From JADJPO01 sp963828555 (GTDB lineage Bacteria > Actinomycetota > Actinomycetes > Actinomycetales > Kineosporiaceae): DNA of 64,000 bases. The DNA is taken from NCBI GenBank assembly GCA_963828555.1, contig CAWHEL010000002.1, positions 1,364,001-1,428,000 of the forward strand. Direction: 5' to 3'. The notes beneath the pieces were generated by a model. The model did not search any database, was not told the DNA's origin, and saw nothing but the letters and a program-made list of their open reading frames with translations. Positions 1 to 8,690 of this stretch are shown here, piece after piece (positions within the stretch are counted from its first letter, which is position 1; each line of letters opens with the position of its first letter). A program made the translations under genes and the position numbers.

Positions 1-461
1 CGCTCAGCGCGCCCGCCAAGGAGGAGGACGCCGAGTTCACCGCCGACGCCCTCGAGGCGATGTACGAGGCGACCGCCGGCTATCCCTACTTCGTGCAGGC
101 CTACGGCAAGGTGGCCTGGGACGTCGCCCCGCGCAGCCCGATCAACGCGGACGACGTGCGGATGGCCGCGCCGGAGGCCGAGGCCGAACTGGCGGTCGGG
201 TTCTTCGGATCGCGGTTCGAGCGGGCCACCCCGGCCGAGCGCGAGTACCTGCGGGCGATGGCCGACGTGATGGACGACGGCGACCCCGACGCCACAGCCA
301 CCACCTCCTCGATCGCCGAGGCCCTGGGCCGTAAACCGCAGTCGCTCTCCCCTGCCCGCGACGCCCTGATCAAGAAGGGGCTGGTCTACAGCGGTGAGCG
401 CGGCCGGATCGCCTTCACCGTGCCCCACTTCGGGCGCTACCTTCGCCGCCATGGCGACTGA
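1..461 (+). CDS. AAA-family ATPase, C-terminal part (5' end outside window)
   Basis: The reading frame is open from base 3 and ends with TGA at 459-461, so only about 152 C-terminal residues are present. The visible part has an all-helical region (YPYFVQAYGKVAWD) followed by a winged-helix-like end (SIAEALGRKPQSLSPARDAL). This matches the C-terminal lid and wHTH of Orc1/Cdc6-like or STAND-like actinobacterial ATPases of about 400 residues. The Walker motifs would lie upstream of the window. It is followed after 18 bases by the PlsB-like gene on the same strand. The family assignment is by resemblance, and no specific function can be given. Confidence 0.6.
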   Translation, partial: LSAPAKEEDAEFTADALEAMYEATAGYPYFVQAYGKVAWDVAPRSPINADDVRMAAPEAEAELAVGFFGSRFERATPAEREYLRAMADVMDDGDPDATATTSSIAEALGRKPQSLSPARDALIKKGLVYSGERGRIAFTVPHFGRYLRRHGD

Positions 462-479
462 GCAGCTGAGGATCAGGAC

Positions 480-2426
480 ATGAGGAACCGTCTGGCGCCC
501 CAGGGTGAGGCGGACGGCCCCGTTGCCGACGGCACTGACGTCGCCCGGTCCCTCGACGAGCCGGTCATGGCAGCCTCGATCGAGGCCTACGCCACCGCGC
601 ACGGCCAGTCGGTGGGTGCGGTGCGGGACGAGGCGGCGAAGTACCTGCGGGAGATGCTCGCCTCGCACTCCGAACGTGCCACCCGGACCTGGAACCGGTT
701 CGGGGCGTGGATGCTTCGCGCTCACGACGTTCTGGTGGACGAGGACGAGCTGGTACGGCTGCGCGAGCTCGATCGCGGGCACAGCCTGGCTCTGGTCTTC
801 TCGCACCGGTCCTATCTCGACGGCTGGGTGCTGCCCCAGGCCCTGGCCCAGCGCGGGTTCTCGCCCACCTACACCTTCGGCGGCGCGAACCTGGACCTGC
901 CCCTGCTCGGGGCGATGGCCAGCCGCACCGGGATCATCTTCATCCGGCGGGCGACCCGGGAGCTGCCCGTCTACCGGCTCGCCCTGCGCGGGTACATCGC
1001 CCAGCTCGTCGGGCGGCGCAGCAACCTGGCCTGGTCCATCGAGGGGGGCCGCACCCGCACCGGCAAGCTGCGGCCCCCGGTCCTGGGCCTCCTGCACTAC
1101 CTCTGCGAAGCCGCCGAAGCCGCCGAAGCCGCCGAGGGCGGTGCGGCCGCTCGCCCGGCAGCGGCGTCCGGCGGTTCGCCCGACGTCATGGTGGTTCCGG
1201 TCTCGATCGTCTACGACCAGTTGCACGAGGTCGCCGGCATGACCGCCGAGGCGCTCGGCAGCCGGAAGCGGCCGGAGGACCTCGCCTCACTGATCCGCTT
1301 CGCCCGCTCCCAGCGCAACCGGCTCGGACGGGTCTACCTGTCGATCGGTGAACCGCTGCCGCTGCGCTCGCGTCTGGCCGAGCTGCGTGCCCAGGGCACC
1401 GAGGAGTCGAAGATCGTCGAGCGGCTGGCCCTGGACGTCAGCCACCGGATCAACCGGGCGACGCCGGTGACCACCACGGCCATCGTCTGCCTGGCACTGC
1501 TCGGCGCCGACCGGGCGTTGACCTTCGACCGGGTCCTGGCCACCGTGCACCCGCTGGCCGAGTACATCGCCGCCCGGCATTGGCCGGTCGCCGGCGCCGC
1601 GTCCCTCATCGATCGGTCGACGATCCGCCGGGCGCTGCACGAGCTCGTGGCCTCGGGCGTGCTCAGCTGCTACGACGCGGGCACCGAACCGGTCTGGCGG
1701 ATCGCCGAGCACCAGCACCTCGTGGCCGCCTTCTACCGCAACACCACGATCCACATCCTGGTCGGGCGAGCGATCGGCGAGGTGGCCCTGCTCGCGGCGG
1801 AGAAGGCCCCGGACACGGTTCCCCAGAAGGCCGACGAGCAGGTGCCGGACGACGTGGCGCGGGTCGAGCTGGCCAGCCGCCTCGCCTGGGAGCAGGCGCT
1901 CCGGCTGCGCGAGCTGTTCAAGTTCGAGTTCTTCTTCCCCTCCCGCGGGGCATTCCAGCAGGAGCTGCGCGACGAGCTGGCCCTGCTCACGCCGGCGGAC
2001 GGCAGCGACCTGTCCTCGTCCACCGCACGGAGCCTGCTCGAGGGCACGAACCTGCATCTGGCGCACGTGGTGCTGCGGCCCTTCCTGGACGCCTACCTCG
2101 TGGTCGCCGACCGGATCGCCGCCGCGGGCCAGGCTGACATCGTCGACGAGGAGGCACTGCTGGCCGAGGCCCTGCGGGTCGGACAGCAGTGGGAGCTCGA
2201 GCGCCGGATCGTGAGCGCGGAGTCGGTCTCGCTCGAACTCTTCCGCACGGGGCTGCGTGTGGCGGCCCACCGCCGCCTGCTGCGCGGAGACGACGACACG
2301 GCGCGGGACAGGCCGTCGCTTGCCGCCCGCCGGCAGGACTTCGTCACCGAACTACAGACCCTCGCGCATCAACTGGACCTGATCGCCGCGCTGGCCCGCG
2401 CCGGCGCCGACGACGCCCGCCGCTGA
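480..2426 (+). CDS. plsB: glycerol-3-phosphate O-acyltransferase (PlsB-like)
   Basis: This 648-residue protein would acylate glycerol-3-phosphate at the sn-1 position with acyl-CoA or acyl-ACP, the first step of phospholipid synthesis, at the inner membrane face. All four acyltransferase blocks are visible: HRSYLD (H109, D114; the HX4D catalytic pair), GGANL (134-138), FIRR (154-157) and EGGRTRTGKL (188-197). The spacing is that of PlsB/GPAT rather than of the short PlsC enzymes. A low-complexity Ala-Glu insertion, made of 9-base GAAGCCGCC repeats near 1108-1133, sits between the catalytic core and the next conserved strand (VMVVPVSIVYD). The ATG start lies 18 bases after the upstream stop. 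A palindromic element follows the stop at once and may end transcription. Confidence 0.9.
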   Translation: MRNRLAPQGEADGPVADGTDVARSLDEPVMAASIEAYATAHGQSVGAVRDEAAKYLREMLASHSERATRTWNRFGAWMLRAHDVLVDEDELVRLRELDRGHSLALVFSHRSYLDGWVLPQALAQRGFSPTYTFGGANLDLPLLGAMASRTGIIFIRRATRELPVYRLALRGYIAQLVGRRSNLAWSIEGGRTRTGKLRPPVLGLLHYLCEAAEAAEAAEGGAAARPAAASGGSPDVMVVPVSIVYDQLHEVAGMTAEALGSRKRPEDLASLIRFARSQRNRLGRVYLSIGEPLPLRSRLAELRAQGTEESKIVERLALDVSHRINRATPVTTTAIVCLALLGADRALTFDRVLATVHPLAEYIAARHWPVAGAASLIDRSTIRRALHELVASGVLSCYDAGTEPVWRIAEHQHLVAAFYRNTTIHILVGRAIGEVALLAAEKAPDTVPQKADEQVPDDVARVELASRLAWEQALRLRELFKFEFFFPSRGAFQQELRDELALLTPADGSDLSSSTARSLLEGTNLHLAHVVLRPFLDAYLVVADRIAAAGQADIVDEEALLAEALRVGQQWELERRIVSAESVSLELFRTGLRVAAHRRLLRGDDDTARDRPSLAARRQDFVTELQTLAHQLDLIAALARAGADDARR

Positions 2427-2434
2427 CCCCCAAC

Positions 2435-2512
2435 CCTGCTCATGCTCCGCGGGGGTACATGTGACAGCGTTGTCTTGGCCTCGAACATGTACACCCGCGG
2501 AGCATGAGCAGG
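2435..2512. repeat. Palindromic element family A, copy 1
   Basis: 28-base arms at 2435-2462 and 2485-2512 pair with one mismatch (arm core CTGCTCATGCTCCGCGGG). The inner part carries a small second hairpin, GACAGCGTTGTC. It lies between the stop of the PlsB-like gene and the promoter of the DUF4143 ATPase. The same arms occur at 4395, 14121, 19150 and 50586. Confidence 0.9.
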
Positions 2513-2533
2513 GGATCCAGAGGCAGAAATAGG

Positions 2534-2569
2534 GAGACTGTACTAGCCGAAATTCGTATACTAGGGCGA
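2534..2569 (+). promoter_or_regulatory. Probable promoter for a leaderless transcript
   Basis: TATACT at 2557-2562 is a strong -10 hexamer in an AT-richer patch. The ATG of the next gene starts 7 bases after it, where transcription should begin, and no Shine-Dalgarno sequence precedes it. A weak -35 candidate (GAGACT, 2534-2539) lies 17 bases upstream. This is inferred from spacing only. Confidence 0.55.
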
Positions 2570-3846
2570 TGGCCTATCAGACGCGGGTGGTTGATCAAGA
2601 GCTCGACGAGCTGCATCCGCAGCTCCCTGCCATTGCGATCCAGGGCCCCAAAGGAGTGGGCAAGACGGCCACGGCCCTGCAGCGGGCCACCTCAGTTCTC
2701 GCGCTCGACCAGAAGATTGAACGGACTCTCCTTGCCTCCGACCCGAGTCGGCTCCGGGCCCTGCCCGGCCCTGTGCTGGTTGACGAGTGGCAGCGCTACC
2801 CGCCGGTGTGGGACTTGGTGCGACGGGATGTCGACGACGGGGCTGAGGCGGGCCGATACCTGCTGACTGGCAGCGCGGCGCCGGTGGGTGCGCCGATTCA
2901 CTCAGGGGCCGGGCGCATCGTGAGCCTGCGCATGCGGCCGATGGCGCTGTCCGAGCGGCAACTTGCTGAGCCAACGGTGAGTCTCGACCAGCTACTACTC
3001 GGGCCAGCGCACAGTGGCGCGCGCATCCAGGGGGAGAGTCAGCTGACGATCACGGACTACGTGAAGGAGATCTGCGCCTCGGGGCTGCCCGGGCTACGCG
3101 GCCTGTCAGCACGAGCGCGCCGGGCGGAGCTGGATTCCTATCTGGGCAACGTGGTCACCAAGGAGTTCCCTGAGCAAGGGCTCGTCGTGCGCCGTCCGGA
3201 GACCCTTCGGGGTTGGCTGCGCGCCTATGCGGCCGGTACGGCCACCACTGCCTCGTACACGATGCTCCTGGCGGCTGCGACACCAGGGCAGGCAGACAAG
3301 CCCGCGCGAGCCACGATCACGTCGTACCGGGATGTGCTTGATCAGCTGTGGCTGCTCGACCCACTCCCGGCATGGCTTCCGCAGTCGAATGCCCTGGCCC
3401 GGTTGGGCAAGGCATCAAAGCACTTCCTCGCGGACCCGGCCCTCGCAGCGCGGCTCCTCGACGTCACCGAGGCAGATCTGCTTTCCGGGGCCACTCCGGC
3501 ACACGGAGGCCTGGGGAACGAGCCGCACATCCGGCCTCTGTTCGAACACCTCGTGGCGCTCAGCGTGCTGGTCTACGCGGGGGCGAGCGAGGCCAGGGTC
3601 GGGCACCTGCGAACCGGCGAGGGGAACCACGAGATCGACCTCATCGTCGAGAGGCGCAACCGGGTGGTCGCCTTGGAGGTGAAGCTCACCGCGGACGTGA
3701 CCGACTCGGATGTGCGCCATCTGCACTGGCTTCGCGAACGCATCGGTGATCGCTTGGCTGCCTCCGTGGTGGTCACGGCGGGGCGCCACGCCTATCGTCG
3801 ACCTGATGGCGTGATCGTGGTTCCAGCAGCACTGCTCGGTCCATGA
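2569..3846 (+). CDS. AAA ATPase with DUF4143 domain
   Basis: This 425-residue protein is of the AAA_14/DUF4143 type found as stand-alone genes in many bacteria; the biological role is unknown. A Walker A motif GPKGVGKT lies at 26-33 and a Walker B-like VLVDEWQ at 69-75. The LTGS sensor-like motif follows near residue 105. The C-terminal DUF4143 part ends in a PD-(D/E)XK-like pattern (HEIDLIVE...VVALEVKLT), as is usual for this family. Codon use and G+C are lower than in the neighbours, and such ATPases are often horizontally moved, so transfer is likely. The ATG sits directly at the predicted transcription start, which suggests a leaderless mRNA. Confidence 0.85.
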   Translation: MAYQTRVVDQELDELHPQLPAIAIQGPKGVGKTATALQRATSVLALDQKIERTLLASDPSRLRALPGPVLVDEWQRYPPVWDLVRRDVDDGAEAGRYLLTGSAAPVGAPIHSGAGRIVSLRMRPMALSERQLAEPTVSLDQLLLGPAHSGARIQGESQLTITDYVKEICASGLPGLRGLSARARRAELDSYLGNVVTKEFPEQGLVVRRPETLRGWLRAYAAGTATTASYTMLLAAATPGQADKPARATITSYRDVLDQLWLLDPLPAWLPQSNALARLGKASKHFLADPALAARLLDVTEADLLSGATPAHGGLGNEPHIRPLFEHLVALSVLVYAGASEARVGHLRTGEGNHEIDLIVERRNRVVALEVKLTADVTDSDVRHLHWLRERIGDRLAASVVVTAGRHAYRRPDGVIVVPAALLGP

Positions 3847-3928
3847 GGTCACTCATCCGGTACCCGCCAGGCCAGCGCGATGCCGGGTGCACAGTCCTTT
3901 CCCAACGGAACAGCAGGGTGGTGGACCA

Positions 3929-4423
3929 GTGGGCCAGACGCATCGGTATCGGCTCTCGCTGTCATGGACCGGCAACCAGGGCAGTGGCACCAGCGGGTAC
4001 CGCGCGTACTCGCGTGACCACGAGCTCAGCGGTGCGGGCAAGCCGACCATTGTGGCGTCGTCCGACCCTGCGTTCCGGGGTGACCCGGCGCGCTGGAACC
4101 CCGAGGAGCTCCTGGTCGCCTCGCTCGCCCAGTGTCACCTGCTCTGGTACCTGCACCTGGCGAGCGCGGCGGGCGTCGTCGTCACCGACTACCGCGACGA
4201 GCCGGTCGGGTTCATGGCCACCGAGCCGGACGGCGCCGGGCAGTTCGAGCGCGTCGTCCTGCGCCCTGTGGTGTCGGTGGCCGCGGCGGCCATGGTCGAG
4301 CGGGCGCAGCACCTCCACGCCGAGGTCGGTGCCTACTGCTTCATCGCCCGCTCGGTGAACTTTCCGGTCGAGCATGAACCGACCACCCGACCACCCGCTG
4401 ATGCTCCGCAGGAGTACATCTGA
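3929..4423 (+). CDS. OsmC family peroxidase-like protein
   Basis: This protein of about 164 residues belongs to the OsmC/Ohr superfamily, which reduces organic peroxides through a cysteine pair. Cysteines are visible in SLAQCHLLWYL and in GAYCFIARSVNFPV, the usual two positions. The GTG at 3929 is chosen because homologues start with a strand like HRYRLSLSWTGN; the upstream ATG at 3887 would add 14 unlike residues. The last residues before the stop (PADAPQEYI) are encoded by the left arm of palindromic element copy 2, so the native C-terminus has been replaced or extended by the repeat. Confidence 0.88.
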   Translation: MGQTHRYRLSLSWTGNQGSGTSGYRAYSRDHELSGAGKPTIVASSDPAFRGDPARWNPEELLVASLAQCHLLWYLHLASAAGVVVTDYRDEPVGFMATEPDGAGQFERVVLRPVVSVAAAAMVERAQHLHAEVGAYCFIARSVNFPVEHEPTTRPPADAPQEYI

Positions 4424-4471
4424 CAGCGTTGTCTGCGCCTCAAACATGTACCCCCGCGGAGCATCAGCAGG
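4395..4471. repeat. Palindromic element family A, copy 2 (overlaps the OsmC gene end)
   Basis: The arms (CCGCTGATGCTCCGC... and ...GCGGAGCATCAGCAGG) match copy 1, with a compensating C-to-G/G-to-C change in both arms (CTGATG/CATCAG instead of CTCATG/CATGAG). The loop GACAGCGTTGTC is identical to that of copy 1. It lies between convergent genes and supplies the OsmC stop codon. Confidence 0.9.
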
Positions 4472-4480
4472 TTTCGGGTT

Positions 4481-4981
4481 TCAGGGGTGGGTGGCGAAGG
4501 GCTTCTCGTACCAGGCGATGTCGATGTAGCGGCCGAACTTGCGGCCCGCTTCCTTGAAGGTCCCGACGTGGCGGTAGCCCAGGCCCTCGTGGAGGGCCGC
4601 TGAGGCGTCACCTGGCAGAGCGATCACGGCGTAGGCGCGGTGCACGTCCTCCTCCGCCAACAGCGTCAGCAGCATGGAGCAGAGTTGTGTGCCCAGGCCG
4701 CGCCCCACATGGTCGGGCCTGACATAGACGCTGGTCTCGACCGAGGTCAGGTAGGCCGGCTTCGGGCGCAGCCAGGTGCTGCAGGCATAGCCCACCGCTT
4801 CGCCGTCCGTCGCCACCAGCAGGCGGTGCGGCCCGACGGTGTCGAACTGGCGGAACCACTCACCCCGCTCGGCAACGGTCGAGGGATGGACGTCGAACGT
4901 GCTGTGGCTGTGCACGACGTAGTGGTTGTAGATCGCGGTCAGCGCCGGCAGATCGCCTACGACGGCGGGACGGATCAGCAT
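4481..4981 (-). CDS. GNAT acetyltransferase, phosphinothricin/methionine sulfoximine type
   Basis: A 166-residue GNAT enzyme that would transfer acetyl from acetyl-CoA to a small amine. The opening MLIRPAVVGDLPALTAIYNHYV and the motif SVYVRPDHVGRGLGTQL (acetyl-CoA loop) are typical of the Pat/YwnH branch, as are the ending LGYRHVGTFKEAGRKFGR and the length. The start is the ATG at 4981, because longer versions read into the upstream permease. That ATG overlaps the stop of the APC permease gene by 7 bases, so the two are translationally coupled. The actual substrate cannot be told from sequence. Confidence 0.88.
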   Translation of the reverse strand: MLIRPAVVGDLPALTAIYNHYVVHSHSTFDVHPSTVAERGEWFRQFDTVGPHRLLVATDGEAVGYACSTWLRPKPAYLTSVETSVYVRPDHVGRGLGTQLCSMLLTLLAEEDVHRAYAVIALPGDASAALHEGLGYRHVGTFKEAGRKFGRYIDIAWYEKPFATHP

Positions 4982-6225
4982 GCCGACCCCCGTCGGCGCC
5001 GGCCGATCGGGTACCACGCAGCACCCAGGGTGAGCACCGCGCAACCCACCACCACCGAGCTTGGGGGCAAGGCGAGGGCTAGCACTGCGCAGCCCAGACC
5101 ACCGAGGATCGGCACCCATCGTGGCGGTCGCCCCTCATCTGAGCCCAGGGTCCAGGCCGAGGCGTTCGCGATCGCGTAGTACGCGAGCACTCCGAACGAG
5201 GAGAAGCCGATCGCCCCGCGCAGGTCCAGCGTGGCAGCCAGCACCGTGACCACCACTCCCACAGCCACTTCCGCGTGGTGTGGCACGCCGAACCGCGGGT
5301 GCACGGCGGCCAGCCCAGCGGGCAGATACCGGTCCCGGGCCATCGCCAGCGTCGTCCGGGAGACGCCGAGGATCAACGACAGCAGCGACCCCAGCGCCGC
5401 CACCGCCGCGCCCACGGACACCACGGGCACCGCCCACGACGCCCCGGAGGCCCGCACCGCCTCGGCCAGCGGCGCCTCGGCCCGACCCAGACCGTCGGCC
5501 CCCAGCACGGAGAGCGCGGCAACGGCCACCGCGGCATAGACGCCCAACGCGATGCCCAGGGCCAGGGGGATCGCCCGCGGAATCGTCCGCGCCGGGTCGC
5601 GCACCTCCTCACCCAGAGTGGCGATCCGCGCGTAGCCGGCAAAGGCGAAGAACAGCAGCCCGGCGGCCTGCAGCACGCCGACCACCGACACCTCGGTCGC
5701 AACGTCCAGCCGTGCCGTCTGAGCCTGCCCGCCCGACCAGCAGATCAAGACGACGCCGGCCAGCACCGACAGCACGACGGCCACGATCGCCCGGGTCAGC
5801 CACACGGTCTTCTGCAGCCCGGCGTAGTTCACCGCGGTCAATGCGATCACCGCCCCGACCGCCACCACCCGTGCCTGTCCCGGCCACGCATAAGCGCCCA
5901 CGGTCAGGGCCATCGCCGCGCACGACGCCGTCTTGCCGACCACGAACCCCCACCCGGCCAGGTAGCCCCAGAACGGGCCCAGCCGTTCCCGCCCGTAGAC
6001 GTAGGTACCGCCGGACGACGGGTACCGGGCGGCGAGGCGGGCGGACGACGTCGCGTTGCAGTAGGCGACGACGGCGGCGACCCCGAGCCCGAGCAGCAGC
6101 CCGGATCCAGCGGCCCGGGCCGCCGGACCCAGCGCAGCGAAGATGCCGGCGCCCACCATCGAGCCCAGGCCGATCACGGCGGCGTCGAACACCCCCAGTC
6201 GCCGGGTCAGCGCCCCCTGGTTCAT
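4975..6225 (-). CDS. APC family amino acid permease
   Basis: This 416-residue integral membrane protein has about 12 hydrophobic segments. It begins with the classic APC opening (GVFDAAVIGLGSMVGAGIF, TM1), which contains the substrate-binding GSMVGAGIF motif. The SRTTLAMARDRYLP motif near residue 300 is also characteristic. It would import an amino acid or polyamine in symport with protons. It is first in a two-gene operon with a GNAT enzyme, which suggests uptake followed by acetylation, or export of a toxic amine. The ATG start at 6225 faces divergently from the monooxygenase gene at 6307. Confidence 0.88.
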   Translation of the reverse strand: MNQGALTRRLGVFDAAVIGLGSMVGAGIFAALGPAARAAGSGLLLGLGVAAVVAYCNATSSARLAARYPSSGGTYVYGRERLGPFWGYLAGWGFVVGKTASCAAMALTVGAYAWPGQARVVAVGAVIALTAVNYAGLQKTVWLTRAIVAVVLSVLAGVVLICWSGGQAQTARLDVATEVSVVGVLQAAGLLFFAFAGYARIATLGEEVRDPARTIPRAIPLALGIALGVYAAVAVAALSVLGADGLGRAEAPLAEAVRASGASWAVPVVSVGAAVAALGSLLSLILGVSRTTLAMARDRYLPAGLAAVHPRFGVPHHAEVAVGVVVTVLAATLDLRGAIGFSSFGVLAYYAIANASAWTLGSDEGRPPRWVPILGGLGCAVLALALPPSSVVVGCAVLTLGAAWYPIGRRRRGSAC

Positions 6226-6306
6226 CCACCGGCTCCCCTCGTGACCACCCTCGAGCCTAGGGACTCCCGGCTACCCGAGGGGCGGCGTCCGGGGTTGGAT
6301 GAGCCC

Positions 6307-7102
6307 ATGGCATCCACCCGGCCGGTCCGCATCGGCATCCAGTTGCAGCCCCAGCACGCCGACTACGGCGACCTCCGCCGCGCGCTGACCGAGGCCGAGG
6401 CCAGCGGCGCCGACATCGTCACCACCTGGGACCACTTCTACCCGCTGTTCGGCGACCCCGAGGGCAAGCACTTCGAGTGCTGGACGACGCTGGGCGCCTG
6501 GGCGGAACAGACCAGCCGGGTGGAGATCGGCCCCCTGGTCACCTGCAACTCCTACCGCAACCCCGAACTGCTCGCCGACATGGCCCGCACGGTCGACCAC
6601 ATCAGTGGCGGCCGGCTGATCCTGGGCATCGGATCGGGCTGGTTCGAGAAGGACTACCTGGCCTACGGCTACGAGTTCGGCACCCCGGGCAGCCGGCTCG
6701 ACGACCTCGCCGCAGCGCTGCCCCGGATCCGCCGCCGCCTCGGCGCGCTGAACCCGCCGCCCACCCGGCAGATCCCGATCATGATCGGGGGAGGGGGGCG
6801 AGAAGAAGACGCTGCGCCTCGTGGCCGAGCACGCCGACATCTGGCACTCCTTCGGCGATCCCGACACCTATGCCCGCAAGATCGAGATCCTGCGCAGCCA
6901 CTGCGCCGACGTCGGTCGTGACCCGGGCGAGATCGAGATCTCGGTGGGCAAGCCGGACGCCGGCCCGGAGGAGCTCGGCCAGGCCTATCTCGATCTCGGC
7001 GTCACGCTGTTCACGCTCAGCGCCGGCGGCCCCGACTTCGACCTGGCCGAGGCCCGGCGCTGGATCGCCTGGCGCGACCGTCTCCCCCCGGCCCTCTCCT
7101 GA
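6307..7102 (+). CDS. LLM-class F420-dependent oxidoreductase (frameshifted)
   Basis: This belongs to the luciferase-like monooxygenase family, here of the F420-binding kind common in actinomycetes. The first 160 residues run in one frame (IGIQLQPQHADYGDLRRAL, TTWDHFYPLFGD, GRLILGIGSGWFEKD). After GGGG at about 6788 the frame changes by one base, and the rest (LVAEHADIWHSFGDP, IEISVGKPD) is in a different frame to the TGA at 7100. Removing one G from the six-G run just before GCGAGAAGAAG restores one continuous protein of about 265 residues. This is either a recent null mutation or a sequencing error. Confidence 0.82.
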
Positions 7103-7127
7103 CCCACCGCCTCCGGCGCCCGGCCCC

Positions 7128-7195
7128 GTGATCGCTATTGGTCATGGGTTCACCCCCTTTGCGTGGGGGAAGACCCATGACAAACAGCGATCATC
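7128..7195. repeat. Palindromic element family C, copy 1
   Basis: An imperfect inverted repeat of about 30-base arms (GTGATCGCTATTGGTCATGG pairing with CCATGACAAACAGCGATCAT) around a core of CCCCC and GGGGGAAGA. The outer TGATCGC ends and the core TCTTCCCCCAC are shared with an element at 52170-52238. It lies after the monooxygenase stop and could act as a terminator. Confidence 0.7.
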
Positions 7196-7302
7196 GGGGT
7201 GCGGGGTGCGGGGTGCTCGCGACCGTGACAGGTCGGTGACAGGGGCGCGGCAGAGCGGGTCGTCAGGGTCTGGGGATCGTCTACCGGATCCAGAGGTCCA
7301 CC

Positions 7303-8690
7303 ATGTTCGACGCCATCAGCCATGCCGTGCTCACCCGAGCACGGACCATCCTCGCCCTCACCCTGATCACCCTGATCCTGGCCGGCACCCTCGGTGCCGG
7401 AGCCTTCGCGCGGCTGCGCGCCGGCGGCTTCGACGACCCCGCCGCCGAGGCCTCGCGCGCGGCGGCCAGCCTGCACGACGACCTCGGCCAGGACGGCGCC
7501 AACCTGGTGCTCCTGGTCACCGCCCCCCGGGCGTCCGGTTCGACGACCCCGCGGTCGAGTGGGCGGGGCGCGAGGCGTCCGCCCGCCTCGACGCGCGGGG
7601 TGACGTCACCGTGCTCGCCGACTACTGGAGTGCCCCATGGGCCGCGGCCTCCGGGCTGCGCAGCACCGACTCCCGCTCCGCCCTCGTGGCCGCCCACCTG
7701 GACGGCGACGAGGACGCCTATGCCGACCGGATCGCCGTGCTGCAGCCCACGTTCACCACCACCACCTCGACCGGGGTCCGGATCGAGACCGGCGGTTTCG
7801 CTCAGAACATCGTCGACATCACCGGACAGGTGAAGAAGGACCTGGCCCGCGCGGAGGCGATCGCCATCCCGCTCACCCTGATGCTGTTGGTCGCGGTGTT
7901 CGGCTCGCTGATCGTGGGCCTGCTGCCGCTCCTGGTCGGCGTGCTCGCCATGATCGGCACCTTCGCGGTGCTCCGCGTCCTGACCGCCCTCACCGACGTC
8001 AGCGTGTTCTCGCTCAACCTGACCATCGCGCTCGGTCTGGGCCTGGGCATCGACTACGCCCTGCTCGTGGTCAACCGGTTCCGCGAGGAGCTCCAGGCCG
8101 GGCACGACGTCGAACCGGCGCTGCGGACGACGGTGCACACCGCCGGGCGCACGGTGCTGTTCTCCGCCGCCACCATCGCGATCGCGCTGGCCGCGCTGCT
8201 CGCCTTCCCGATGTACTTCCTGCGCTCCTTCGCCTACGCCGGCATCGCCGTCGTGGTGATCACGGCGGCGGCCGCGGTGGTCGTGCTGCCGGCCGCGCCG
8301 CGCCTGCTCGGGCACCGGGCCAACGTCCGGCGGTTCGGGCACCGCGCCCCGCAGGCCGCCGTCGGCGTCTGGGGCCGGATCGCCGCTGCGGTGATGCGGC
8401 GTCCGGTGATCTCGGCGGTGGCGATACTCGCCCTGCTCGCCCTGATGGCCCTGCCGATGGCTTCGGTCGCCTTCGGCCTGCCGGACGATAGGGCGCTGCC
8501 GGCGGAGAACTCGCAAGCCCGCCGAGTGGGGGACGTGATGCGGCAGGACGTCGTCAGCCGGGAGAGCGACGCCCTCGTGGTCACCCCGCCGAGCACGCCC
8601 CGTCCGGCCCGGACGTGGCCGCCTACGCGGCGACGCTCTCCCGCCTGCCGCACGTCAGTCGGGCCGACGCGCCCGCCGGAACGTTCGCGG
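7303..8690 (+). pseudogene. MMPL/RND-family transporter, N-terminal half only, two frameshifts
   Basis: The N-terminal half of an MMPL lipid/drug exporter normally over 700 residues long. Seen are the first TM helix, the periplasmic loop, the TM2-6 block with the proton-relay motif GLGIDYALLVVNRFRE, and the start of the second half (TM7, SVAFGLPDDRALPAENSQ). A C is missing in a C run near 7530, so frame 1 (LVLLVTAP) passes to frame 3 (GVRFDDPAVEW). A G is missing near 8600, after DALVVTP. The recognisable protein (AAYAATLSRLPHVSRADAPAGTF) stops at about 8690, where an unrelated regulator fragment begins. The gene cannot make a functional exporter as read. Confidence 0.85.

Noticed and set aside
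1287..2270. Long open frame on the minus strand inside the PlsB-like gene
   Set aside because: It lies wholly opposite a gene with four conserved catalytic motifs, and its residue content (Gly/Arg/Gln-rich) is what GC-rich codon bias yields on the other strand.
2435..2512. Family A copies as CRISPR repeats
   Set aside because: The copies are isolated, tens of kb apart and have no spacer array or cas genes.
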